Assembly (NCBI GenBank): GCA_037013685.1
Contig: CM072884.1
Span: 5,518,001-5,582,000 of the forward strand
DNA length: 64,000 nucleotides
DNA from: Acridotheres tristis
Lineage: Eukaryota > Chordata > Aves > Passeriformes > Sturnidae
Direction of reading: 5' to 3'
The position numbers and the translations under genes were made by a program. Shown here one piece after another: positions 9,914-21,806 of this stretch (the first letter of the stretch is position 1; every line of letters starts with the position of its first letter). A model generated the notes under the pieces. It did no database searches. It had not been told where the DNA came from and saw nothing but the letters and a program-made list of their open reading frames with translations.

Positions 9914-12900
9914 GTAAGAGGGGCAGGAACTCGCTCTCTGTGGCGTGGCTTACTCAGGCTGCGCTGCAGTAGCACACATTGCATTGCAGCTGAAAATTTC
10001 CTTCTCTGTGGAAGTGGAAAATTCCCCCTCAAATGTCCAAGAACTGAGGAGCTTCTTGGGTTGATCTGAGTTGTTAGAGGGGGAGAGAGCAGCCAAAGGC
10101 ATGGAAGGAAGGAGCAGGCATCTCCTGTCTCTGGCAGGGGCTGGGTGGAGGGGGCAGAGCTCATGTGGCTTCAAAAACCTCTGCTGCGAGCTTGGAGGCT
10201 TTTGTTTTTTTTAGCTCCAAGTGTGAAACTTGGCCTGTGAGGCCAGAGCAAAGCTGTTTGGGGTGCTGGCCTTGGATGTGAAGGAAACCTATTCAGCCTT
10301 CTCGAGTGACTTTGCCAGGTGATCAGGATTTGTCCACTGGATTTGCTTTTGAGGTGGGGAGGAGCCAGCACAGGATGGAATAGGCTGAGGGGCAAGCCCT
10401 GGCTCCTGTGGCTGTGGGAGAAGTGCAGATGATGTCATGGCTTGCTGGGTGTAAAATGGGCATGACATTACTCTGCATCCAAGCAGGGAGCAGAAACGTG
10501 GTGGGTTCTGCAAGGCATTTACTCACTGTCCTAACACTTACCCCTTGATATTCACATAAATGCGTATATATACATTATATGTATTGGCCTGACAAAGAGC
10601 AGATCTTGCCAGAGACACTAGGTAGCCCTTACAGACAAAACTTCCAAATTGGCAAAAAATGTGCCAGTAAGTTGCTGTTTCCATCTTGTTGGATGTGGCA
10701 GTCTGGGTATTTTCTAAGATTCTCACAGCTGCGTTGTTTCTGATCACACCCTTATGTGGACTGGCAGAGGGGTACAAACTAAGCATGGTGAGCATACAAT
10801 GGGTTGATGGGAGAGGTACTGGTGATTCTGAGCAGGAGCAGTGGTGTTCCTAATCAGTGATGTGAAGGTGAGGCTGTATTGATGAAAGCCACAGATACTA
10901 AAAAGAAATTAGATATTTGGAAACAACTATGGAGAGAAAAATAGCACAGGAGGACTTGCTTTCCAGAAGGACGATGACAAATCCAAGGAAGTTTAAGCAA
11001 AGGTCAGCACAAGTGGCTGGGGAGCTGGAGGAATTTATGGCTTGAGCTGGGACCATTAATGTTAATGGGAAATTTTCCGTTGACTTGACTGAGAGCAGGA
11101 TTGAACCTATGCTTACTAAAAAGGAGACTGGAGTGTTTATAAATGGCCCAGACAAGCTATAAATGTTTTAGCAATGGGATCAAGGCAGTCCCCAGAGACC
11201 CCATGCCCACAGCTATTCCTCTTCAGCGAGCTTGGGGACGTTCCCTGGGTGGGGTCGCGCATCTTCCCTTTGGCCTCAGACGTGCCCTGTTGTTTGTCCC
11301 TGCTCTGATGTCCCAGCCATCCCCAGAGGGTTCTGCAGGGGACATGAGTGGCCTGGTGGGAGGATTCTCCAGCCATGCTGCCTCCTGACCCCGTGTGCCC
11401 CATGCCCTCAGTGGGGAATAGAGATCGGCGTGTCCTGGACATCTTCTGGGAATAAAGTAAGGAGATACGCCCTGTGCCATCCCTGCACCTGCTGAAGGGG
11501 CATGAAAATCCCTGGGGGGGCTGCTGGGAGCTCAGAGAGCTGAGGGCATTTGCTGCTCCAGAGGAGAGAAGCTGACAGGAGCTTTATCAAGTCCAAAAGG
11601 GTTTCTGAAATATTCCTGCTTGAAAACAATGGGGAAGGACCAACACTAACAGCTTGGTCTTCTGCTTTGTGCACAATATCAAAGATGCTCAATTGCAGCA
11701 CATGAATGTGAGTTTGCATCCCATTACCTAAAGAAGTAATTGGCTTGAGGTTCTTCCATAAATAACCTTTATGGGTAGTCAGAATTGGTGTCAGTTTCTT
11801 ACTCGGAGATTAGAAAGAAAAATGCTTTTTGCAACAGCTGTTTTGGGAGGTACGGGTTTCAGTGGAAAGTGTGTGAGCATGAGCTGGCTCCCCAGCTCAC
11901 TGCATTTTCTCCTTTATCTGAAAGGAGGGATTAGCAATGTTTTTGACTTTTTTTTTAATATTTTTTTGCTTGTATTCTTTCTTTTTTTTTTTTTTTTAAG
12001 GTTTCCTGATTAAAATGCAAACTGATTTTATCATTAAGATGATATTGCAAGAGTTTTTGGTTTTGATTTTTTTTTTTTGTTTTGAGGAGAGATTTTGCTT
12101 ATATAGAAAAGTTAGAACCTGTTGCTCTGAAAAGAGCAAGTTTCCATAATTTGTCTGTTGAAACTACTGATCAGGTTAGGCTAAAATTATTTTGAAAACT
12201 GATTTTTTATAAAATACAGTTCCTACGACAGGCTCGAGCAACATGAATATTCAGTTTTAGGTGTAGCTGCCTGAAATCTTTTGCAGGTGCTAATGATACC
12301 TTGACATTAATGTTACTTTAATGGTATTTTTATCAACGTGTTTTTCCTTGTTAAGTGTTTGGCTGTTTTTCTATCTTACTTTTCTTTCCTCTTGCCTTAA
12401 GTGAGAGCTGATGTTGTACTACAGAAGGCTCCATACGTTGTCTCCTTTCCAGCGTGTGCATTTCTGGCATGTTTTCAGTGTGTGCTGTGAACATTTGGCT
12501 TGGCCACCGTGAACATTTGCATCAGCCACAACTTCATGGTCCCTGGGATGTTGCCTTGTCCCTGCCTCGCTGTACTTAGGGTAGGAAATTGTGGTAGCTG
12601 CAGTATCTTTCTTGGCAGGCAGTTTTTCTTAAATGCCTCCTGAAAGGCCATGGAAGCAGAGAGATTTCTTTTTTTTATTATTATTATTTTCTTTCTCAAG
12701 GGCAGTGTGGAAAAAGCTGTTTCCATGTTCCATAGAGGCCAGGTATCCCTGAGCACTCGGGGTGGGTGAAATTTTCCTGCATGTTTATATAACCTGGATG
12801 GAGCCTGGATGTCTAGTGACACGAGTGACCTTTCCCAGTGAGGGTGGCCACACTCAGTGATGGCACTGGAGGCTGGCCAGTGACAGTGTCAGGCAGTAGC

Positions 12901-13271
12901 CATGGCTTTGTGAAACCTGCACAGGTGTGAAAAAATGAAGGTGACCAAACATGTTTTCTGTGGCCGAGACCTCCTGCATGACTGGCAAAGCCAAGCTGTT
13001 ATGCAATCTGGGATGAATTCATGTTGGCAGATTCAGTGGTTTAAAATGCTCTCTCCTGTTACTAAAGCTATCCTGCAGATACTTTGTGGTTTTCTGTGCC
13101 TTTTTGAAGTGCAGTGCTTTGGATTTAGGGCTTTTCCATGCAGATAACAGCCAGATAGTTTTCAAAAACTCGATTACAGAGGTTAATTTTCCAGAATACT
13201 GGCCGAGCATTGTCAGGCTATGCTCCTCTGTTAAGTAGTGTGGAAAACAACAGACTGGACATGAAGTTTGC

Positions 13272-13294
13272 TTTTTTTTTTTTTTTTTTTTTTT
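13272..13294. repeat. poly-T tract (23 nt)
   Basis: This is an uninterrupted T run in intron 2 on the sense strand. It is one of about a dozen T runs of 13 or more in the window, while comparable A runs on the same strand are rare. Confidence 0.95.
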
Positions 13295-14294
13295 GTGTCA
13301 GCCCTGCTGCCAACAGCACAAGCCATACACACTCTCCATCTCAGTGTAATCCCTTTTTACAAGGAATGATTTACAAACAAGGAACAATACCAATTTTGGG
13401 GGAGTGCTGAGGCTTCTGTAATATGCTTGAAGCTCTCTCTAGTCCTCAAGCATGAACTGCAATAGAAATACGTGGCTAAAAACAACCCTTTTGAAGAAAG
13501 CCATGTTGGGATGCAGTTTGTCAGATAACCTTGCAGCCTCTGAAGCATTTTGGCACAAAGTTTTGGCTCTAGGTTTGTCCATGGTATGTGTGCAAAGTTT
13601 CCTTCCAATATCGGAAGTTAATCAGACTCAATAAACTGCCTAAATCAAAGCCAATTGATGTGTGGAAGAATTTGTATAATTTTAATGGATTTTAAAACAG
13701 ACACATGAGTGTCCTAGCGATGCAGTCAGAAAACACTTTCAGGTTTTTTTGCTTCCAAAATATTTTTATATAAGCCAAGTTCAGAGGCAGGAGTGTTTGA
13801 AGAATCTGTTCATTCTCAATGGTGTCTTCACCCAAGTCTCATTCCAGCTGCTTATTAAAGCAAAACAAAAGGTGATCTTAAAAAAAAAGAAGGTACTTTT
13901 GCAAAAGTTATGAGGAACAGAGGATTCCTTGCCTCATCAAATATTAAACTTTCCTGGCTTTATTTCTCCATAGGCTATTTTTATGACTGTTCTTTCATCA
14001 GAGGTGAAGTTCTGTATTTTTATATTTCCATCTTTGACCAAAAAATAAAAAATCCTTTTGGAGCTGAGACATATTGCACAAAGCAGTACTTTCTAGCATG
14101 AGCTGGCAAGAGGATTGTGAGAATGGAGGAGCCAAGACTTTGCTGCACATCAAAAACGCTAACTGCTCCTTCAAAAGAGGAATTTTTAGAATGTGATTTC
14201 ATAATGTAGAGGTATTGGAATCCATTTAAATATAAGCTGAGCCCAAGCTGTAAGAAGCAGCAAGTCTTTTGGTTCTGACAAAAACTCTGAGTTT

Positions 14295-14311
14295 GTATGT
14301 ATGTATGTATG
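14295..14311. repeat. short (TATG)n microsatellite
   Basis: Four TATG/GTAT units occur in tandem in intron 2. The array is short and probably only weakly polymorphic. Confidence 0.8.
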
Positions 14312-14689
14312 ATCCTACTGAGCAGAGGGCATCATGATATAATCTATAAAGCACTAATATAAGCTGTGTTGGATATGATGTTTATCCCATCATAGCATGC
14401 AATTAATTTGAGAAAATCAGGTGTTCTTTTAGCCAAATGTTTCCTGCTCTGTAGTGTGAGCTGGTTCTTTTTCCTCAGGAGCATTTGCAACCACAGCAGC
14501 TGTCTTTCTAAATTATGTGCCCTAGTGTGGGCAGGAATTAGTATCTCCTCATAATTTCTGTACCAAGATCTTGAGAAGGCTCTGACTCTACAGCCTGAAG
14601 AAGAAAAACCTTCTTGGGGGGGAGGGGATCTTATGTGTGTAAAAACCTGATGGAACAGAGATGGGGAAGCTAGACTCCCTTCAGTAATG

Positions 14690-14937
14690 ATTGCTGACAG
14701 AACAGGAGGCAATAGGCAGAGAAAACAGGAAATTCCATCTCAACACAAGAAAACTTTGTGTTTTGTTGGGTTTTTTAGGTTGGTTGTTGTTTTGGGGGTA
14801 TTTTTTGAGAGGCTGTGGAGTCTGGAGCTCGCTCAAAATCCGAGTGGTCATGGTCCTAGACAACTGCTCCAACTTGACCAGGGAAATTGGACTAGACAAT
14901 CCTCCTACCTCAAATGTCCGGTGATTCTATATTTACT
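14690..14937 (+). mobile_element. CR1 LINE 3'-end fragment (sense)
   Basis: The order of words follows the 3' end of avian CR1 elements. An ACAGGAGGCAAT segment is followed by AAATTCCATCTCAACA, GAGGCTGTGGAGTCT, GTCATGGTCCTAGACAA, TTGGACTAGACAATC and a terminal GTGATTCTAT. A T/G-rich insertion or expansion at about 14757-14805 interrupts it. It is old and diverged, has no intact reverse transcriptase, and is 5'-truncated, as most CR1 copies are. It ends about 145 bases before exon 3, and short direct repeats (CATGAAAT and GGTTTTGTCATG words) lie between. Confidence 0.82.
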
Positions 14938-15082
14938 GAGGAAGCTTGTTACAAACTTCAGAGAGTAGCAAATCATTGGGGAGGGTTTGTCATGAAATAT
15001 GAGCAGCAAATCACTGGAGGGGGTTTTGTCATGAAATGTGCTGCGCAGCTTCAGTCATGCTTCCCTTCCTCCCTCCCTACAG

Positions 15083-15568
15083 AAAGCTCAACCATTTCAA
15101 GCCAAAGGAGCGGCTTCCCAACCTCATTTTGGACCAGCTCTTACCAGCATCCTCCTCCTCCACCCTGCTTAAGCGGAGTGCACCCCGATTTCCCCGTGAC
15201 TGCACCAGGCACCTTCCCAACACCAGATCCCAGCAGCTGGCCGGGACATGCCCTTCACCAGACTGCCCCACCTCCTCCCCCAGCCGCCTCCGAGTCCTGG
15301 CACTACCCTTTAGCGGCGTCTCAGGTGAGCCCCCCGTACGCACACATGCACGACGTGTACGTGCACCGCCACCCCGCCGGCGCCGCGGGCCACCCCGCCG
15401 GCCGCTATGGCTCGCTGCTGCTGCCCTCGGTGCGCGCCGCCAGGATCCCGGCAGCCCAGGGCGACGGGGCCAAGGCAGACCCCGCCGCCGTCACCGGCGC
15501 TACCTCAGCCTGGGCCGGAGCCTTCCACGGGACCGTGGACATCGTGCCGGGTTTTGGCTTCGAGGCAG
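15083..15568 (+). CDS. VGLL3: VGLL3 coding exon 3 (residues 115-276 plus one base)
   Basis: This is the largest coding exon. In order it encodes the conserved RSGFPTSFWTSSYQ block (residues 123-136), Pro runs at 138-142 and 177-181, GVHPDFPVT (146-154), SESWHYPL (184-191), SQVSPPYAHMHDVYV (194-208), PSVRAARIP (229-237) and SAWAGAFHGTVDIVP (256-270). All are recognisable VGLL3 blocks. Between HMHDVYV and the SLLLPSV block lies HRHPAGAAGHPAGRYG, where mammalian VGLL3 has a long histidine-rich run. That run is absent here, and the local DNA (15330-15560) is very GC-rich. The acceptor is CTACAG at 15077-15082 and the donor is GCAG|GTGAGG at 15568/15569, leaving phase 1. The open frame continues to 15621, so intron retention would give a different C terminus. 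Confidence 0.95.
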
Positions 15569-18500
15569 GTGAGGCGCTGTCGGGTTTTGGGTCGGTTGGT
15601 GGTGTTGGAGCAGGGTGGTGAAGTCCTTGCGGATGAAGCGGGGCTGGCTCTCAGAGCCGTGTCCGAATGTGTTTGCAGGTGGGAGTCCCTCCTGTAATTG
15701 CTGTCAGACCGTTCTGTCTCTCTTTGGCTGAGACACCTTTATCTTGGTCCCGTTCAGGCCAGATGAGTGGTGACATGATCTGCGTTTTTTGTTTGTTTCT
15801 TCTTGTTTCAATATTGTGGGAAAAAATACTAATTATGCTTCCATAAGCACAATTAATTGCTTCTTCAGCTAGTTCGTATGTGCATCCACCAATATACAGC
15901 TCCAGTAAACTAATAGCTTGCTGTACATGAGGACTGCATCTTGAGGCAAAACAGCTCAGCCTTTCCTTCCTGTGTAGTATCCAGGTGTCACATGGAGAAT
16001 AGAGGTGCTGATTGAGCTGTGCTTGCCATCAAACCGAACATCTTTCTATAGAGTCTAGGCAGAGGTGTGTGAATTAAATTCCTTTTACTGTGGGGTCTGT
16101 AGTCTGAACTACAGACCACGAACTCCATCTGTGTCTGAGAGTTTTGAGCCTCTTGTCTCAGTATTAGAAGCTGTCTGGCAGCCCCCAGGATTTGAAGCTT
16201 CTTGCAATCAGGTGACTGACAGTTCCCAGTGCATCCATGCTGGAGTTCGTAGGCCCCACTGAAGGCTTCTTTTTTGGTTTTATATTTATCTCACCAGCAG
16301 CAATCCTCGCAGATTAGTACAGTATGTTATCAGATTAAAGAAACACTAGGTTTGTATCTTTGTCCCCTTTTCCTTTAAGTATCTGTCTCCCTTTTTGATA
16401 GCTCCTTGTGACTGATTTAATGTGTGAGAAACCCTTCTTTGCCTTGATTAGCGGGTTGGGGAACAAAGAATGGAGGGGTGGGGAAAGGCTGTTTCTTAAA
16501 GTTGAAATACTGTGAACCTAATACAAATCTCTGTCTCTTTCCTTTAAAGCAACTGGGAGCCAGTAATAATCTCGAAACACTATGCCACTTGCTGTCTTGA
16601 TGTCAATAAAACTAAAGAGAAAGCTTACCAGGATTCTTAACACTGGATAATGTATATATGAATAGTATTTTCAGCTAAAACAGTGATACAAGAATAATTA
16701 TATTTTATGCTTTTGGGTACAGAATGATAAACTCACTGGGATCTTGAGATTTTCCTTTGTGACAAAGTCCATAAGGGGAGTGAGCTGCCTTCTCTGAAGC
16801 ATGAGCAGACTGTCACTGCCACTGGTGTAAGGGACAATCCCTCTTGGAGCCAGCCCCAGCAGTCCACCTGCAGAGCCCTGGTACTTGGCTTAACCTTTTG
16901 GGGATGGAATGGAGAGCTGTGTAAGGAATTGTTAGGAGAAACCACTGCATGGCTTAGGTGTAAGTCCAGCCTAGACTGTGAGTTGTTTTTAAGAGCAAGT
17001 ACCTCAAAAAGGACTCTGGGTCCTAGCACTGCCTTAGAGAGCAAACACAACTTTGGCTTGGTGCTGCCTGATCCTAGAGAAAATCCTTGTGGAAGGGTAC
17101 AGTTGGGTGATAATTTTTTTCAGGATCCTGATTTGGCAGTGCCTTGCATGTCTTTGAGTTGCTCAGTGTGGGAAGCAGTGGAAAAGATCTGAACTGTTAA
17201 CTTCTGACCCATGCTTGATTGTGTGGGTTTTAGTGTATGAGTTCCTGTGGGGAAAAAGAAAGAGGGGAAATGTGTGACTGGTTTGAAGAAACAAAGTAGT
17301 TTGAGACTATTCAAAAGGGTCACACACTGAAACACAACAGCAAAACATTGTTAAGCAGCCCCAGTTTTGGAAACAAGGGTGCAAGCAATGAAGCACAGCA
17401 GGTAGTGGAAACCTGTGACATTACAATTACTTGCTCTCTTCCCCTGCACACTCATCTCTCCCGTGCTTTCCAAGCACAGGCTTGCTGGGAAGGGCAGGAA
17501 AGCTGAGTTTCCTTTTCAGCCTTGCCTGCAGCTTGTGCAGTTGAGAGAAATGCTTTGGTTACAGGCACTGGAGGTGTGGAGAGAAGAGGGAGCTCAGTTG
17601 TGTCAGAGTTTTGTGTGCACATCCAGCAGTGTCATCCCATGGAAGGTGTGGGGAGACGAGGGGGCTGCTCCAGTACCACATGGAGTCACATCCAGCACTT
17701 GCTTCATGTGCACTTCAGGGAAAGCAGATTATACTGGATAAATCTCCACATCACACAGCATTTCCTTACATTTAACTCTAATGTCAAACAGCTATCTCAA
17801 CAGAGAGGCTACAAACTCAAGGGCCTGGAAGAGTGAACTGGCTTTTAGTGACATGAAGTGCTTTCTCCAGAGTTGGGTAAGGCCAGAATTTGGTGGCAAG
17901 AATTTGTCAGTTCCGGAAGTGTTTGCTCATATATCCCTGGAGAAAATAACCTGTTGGAGCTGTCAGTATATCAGATTCCATGAGCTTCAGGCGATTTATG
18001 TTAAAAAAGTTCATTTGGTCTAAACCTGGACATTGCCTTCTGGAGTCTGTCACTTAAAACTGATTCTCCCTCTTCTTACCATGGGTCACATTCCTTGTGC
18101 TACTGTCACATGTGATTATAGGAACATTTGCAAAACTCCTCACGCTGAATTATGTGGGATGGTAGTGCTGGGATCAGGGCAGGCTGGCTGTAATCTTACT
18201 CTCCTCCAGCTACATTGTTGCATCTCTTCCATGCCAAGCCAAATAATCGATCTCATGAATGGATGGTGCTGAATCACTTCAGAGGGTGAGAGGAGGTTCC
18301 CACTGCATGCACGGTGTAGTTTGGGAATTTATGTTTCAGGGCATGTTGTGTGGGACATGAGTGCAGTGCCCTTCACAGAGCTGACAAACTATTGATCTGT
18401 CTTGCACATCTGTTTGAACTTACATGGTCCTGTTCTAGGGGATGAAGAAGGATTTAGCTACCTGATTGCCATTAAATGTGGCTTAATCCTCACGTTGCAG

Positions 18501-21500
18501 GCTGCAAATTAACCCTTTTAGAAGCTTCTGTATCAGTACAAGAGGGATTAAAGAAAATGCTGGTCTACATCAAGAGCTATTAAAACTGGCTAGGTTTGTG
18601 TCTGCTGGTGTGTAGTGTCTTTCCACAGTGCACAAGCTACAGTGCTCAATATAAAGGTACATTTCATGTCAAGCATTGATATAAACACATTGGAATAAGC
18701 ACAGGTTTTTTGGAGTTTAGGTCTGCTGGTGTCAAACAAAGCAGGGTCGTGCTGTCACCAGCTCTGCTGTGGCTCAGGGCTACAACCATAATTCAGTGTC
18801 ACCACTAAAGCTTCCTGCTTATGTTTAAGCCATGTCCAGCACTGAAGATCAGGGGTAGGGAAGGGGAATTTGTGTCTTGCAGTGTTGCTGGTGGTTATAG
18901 CCATCAGTGCTATGGGTGGGAGATGTCCTGCACACCTGAGCAGTGGGATTTGGCTGTGCTGCTGGCAGCCTAGGGGAGGAGAGCAGAGAAACTTGCCTTG
19001 CCAGTGCAGAGCCCAGGAGGATATCCTGCCCTGCTGTTGGACAGATGTGCTGGAGGAGGCTTCCTGCAGCCTCAGCACACTAAAAGCAAAGCAGGACTTT
19101 GGTACGAGTGGTGGCTATAAGTCTATTAAAATTGAGGTGCAGGTTCTTTATCCTGTAGAGTTACACACATTGACGTGAATAACTTCAAATTTAGGTGAAC
19201 TAGTCACCATACTTAGTCCTGGTTTACAGTGGAAAACCCCCTTTTGGAAATGCCCATATGCCAGTGTGATACATTGAATTTGGAGTTTGAGGGGCCAATC
19301 CAATCCCTTCTGTATGTTTGTCTGTTCACAAACATCCCACAAGTTTGTCACAGCTCATTAACTTTGCTTAGGTGTTCCCACAGAACCTGAATAATGTTTG
19401 TGTGGAAATCGGGTATAATGTTGGTGTCCCAGGGAAGAGGAATTTTGCTGGAGTGGCAGTGCTGGTCATGCAGTGCAAGTGAGGATTTTTTTGCTAAGAG
19501 GAAAGCACTGCAGCACTTGCACTGCACGTGGAAGCTCTGGGTGAGTAGCAGGCCTTGGATTCTGTATTAGGACTGCAGATGGCCTTGCCTTGAAGGAGAT
19601 AGGAATATAACAAGGAAAAAGCATGAAAAGTGTTCCACATTCACTTCTGTAAATAGGACAAGTTTGGTTTTTTGTATGATTTTTCTCTTGCTGTTTAGAG
19701 TCTGTAGCTATACCTTAAACCTCCTTGTTGCAGTTATTTGTGTCTTGCAAGGACACCTGCCTAGGAAGGTTCAGGTCTGTTCAGCTAGTTATTCCCCTTC
19801 TACCACCTGCTACTGTCAGGTGGAAGATCTCTTAAACATGTGTGTGTATGTAATTTTTTTTAAGCTGCTATATAACCTGTTTCTCTTCTTATGTGCTTCC
19901 ATGGCCTCTGGTGTCCTTTAGTGATCCACTGGTGCACTTAAATGATTTCTTTATGCTCTGAAAGGTTTCTGTTTCTGCTGTCTGACTCTTTTTGGGTTAT
20001 TTGTTTAAAAAAATTGTAAGCAGTAGGGGAAAAATAGCCCCAAATTGTCATTGCTAATATTGAGGGAGCTTTGAAGGGGACTAGCAGCAGTTCATTATGA
20101 CTCTCTGTGTATGATGATGCCAGGGAAACAAATAGCTCTTAAGCAACAAAGAGACATCTTCATTAAATGAAGAGCCTCTGAACATGTTTTTGTAGGCATG
20201 CTGTAGCTGAGGGGTATCCCAGTTTTTCCAATCTGAAGGAACAGGTACAAGTGCATGTGAAATGGAGCAGAAAGCACTGAACAAGGTTTGGTGCACCACA
20301 CCCATGGGCTCTGCTTTCCCTGTCTCTTCACTGCTGGACACACAAGTGTTTGTTCCCTGCTTGGGAATCCTCACTTGGATAGAGCCATATGCTCTCATCT
20401 TTTATGTGAGTGCTCATTGCTTTGCAGCTCAGCTCTGAAATGTTATCATCATTAAATATTTAACTGTTTATAATCTTAAAGCAATGAGGTAATTGTCAGA
20501 TCTGAATCCTCCATGCCTGTTAGGCTTTTTGAAAACTTCTGGGTCTTCTTTCATGTTCACTGTGTGACTGGATTTGGAAATGAAATCCATGCCTAGCACA
20601 AGGATCTGTCACTTTTCACAGGTTAAACATCAAATGAACACGGAGTTCCAGTGGTTACAACATCCTTGAGGTCTGGAGTTGCCCCTGTTTACATTAATGG
20701 TGAAATTAACCCTAAATTCTTAGCAAGTCAGGTGTCTTGGTACACTGCAGGAATGATGATTTATAGTGGGAAATATACCTTCATTTCATAAAATGTGATT
20801 TACTTGCCTCAAAACATCAAAGGGCAGGTTTTGAGTTCCTTCCTACCTCTGAAAATACGTGCCTGCATCTCAGTCCTTTACTTTCGCTATAAAGGAGCAA
20901 GAATGTATCTTCTTTGGGAAATTTAATCTGCACCTCCCTGTCTATTGTCTGGATTTGAGGTTTATGCCCTGTTAGGTGTGAATCTAGGGATTGGATCCCT
21001 CTGGAGCAGAGAAATCCCAGATTATAGAGATTCAAGTCTCTAATGCTAAAGCCACAACATAGCACCACATTTATTAGATAGTCCTCACTTTTTTACAAAG
21101 GAAAACGTTAGAGGAACTCATAACAAATGCAAGCTGAAAACCATTAATTTTTCCCATGTGGAAGCACTAGCCAGTCTTGGCTGAAAATCTTGCACTCTGT
21201 AGATGAAGTTATTTGGGGTTTTTTGCCTGCTGCAGGAACATTTTCCCTCTCTCCTCTGTGAGGTGAAATGTCACAGAAACTGTGAAATCCTGAAGTGTCC
21301 CAGGCATTTTCTAGACGAGATGGTGTCTGTGGCTGGAGCCTGCCTGGAAATATTGCTCTGCTGTATACTGGGTAATTGATGCAGACCTTTATGGAGGATT
21401 TTTTCACTCCATGCCATGCTCTACATTAGCTCAAACCAAGGAAGCACATACAGGAATTTTATCACCATTTCTGAAATGCTTGAGCCAAGATCAAACGTCA

Positions 21501-21762
21501 ATATAGTTTAATTTTACCCCTCATAAACTAAAAAGTTTGGGGCAGTAACACTGTTGCTAACAAGTCCTTTAAACTGTTAAATTACTGTTAAATTGTGGTT
21601 TGGAGTTTTTTCATTTCTCTATTTTTCTTTTCTTTATTTTTTTAAATCAAAACTTGTTTATCCTTACTTCAGTTGCTTGGGGAGAGGGAAGAAAAAAAAA
21701 TCGAATTTATTAATTCATATTTATTAATATGAATTATTTTCCTTTTCTCTCCTGAAATGTAG
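15569..21762 (+). other. VGLL3: VGLL3 intron 3 (6.2 kb)
   Basis: The intron runs from GTGAGG at 15569 to ATGTAG ending at 21762. The polypyrimidine tract before the acceptor (CCTTTTCTCTCCTG) is short but adequate. The sequence is ordinary AT-rich intron with no convincing exon. It contains a perfect 10-bp inverted repeat at 16094-16117. I recognise no large repeat elements. Confidence 0.83.
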
Positions 21763-21806
21763 GTCTACAGCATCAGGACAAGAGCAAGGAAACTGCTTGG
21801 TTCTGA
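21763..21806 (+). CDS. VGLL3: VGLL3 coding exon 4 (C-terminal 14 residues and stop)
   Basis: The exon begins after ATGTAG, and its first two bases complete the Gly codon split with exon 3. It encodes LQHQDKSKETAWF followed by TGA at 21804-21806. The LQHQDKSKE string matches the end of vertebrate VGLL3 (human has a similar tail ending in PWY). The exon is too short to appear as an ORF and was found by phase and tail similarity. The assembled CDS is 87+256+486+44 = 873 nt, or 290 residues, compared with about 320-326 in human as I recall. Confidence 0.92.

Larger units (their letters stand above)
9914..15082 (+). other. VGLL3: VGLL3 intron 2 (5.2 kb)
   Basis: The intron runs from GTAAGAG at 9914 to a pyrimidine tract with CTACAG ending at 15082. 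It contains poly-T runs (11982-11997, 13272-13294), a short TATG tetranucleotide repeat near 14295 and a CR1 3'-end fragment close to exon 3. No additional exon is supported. Confidence 0.85.
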
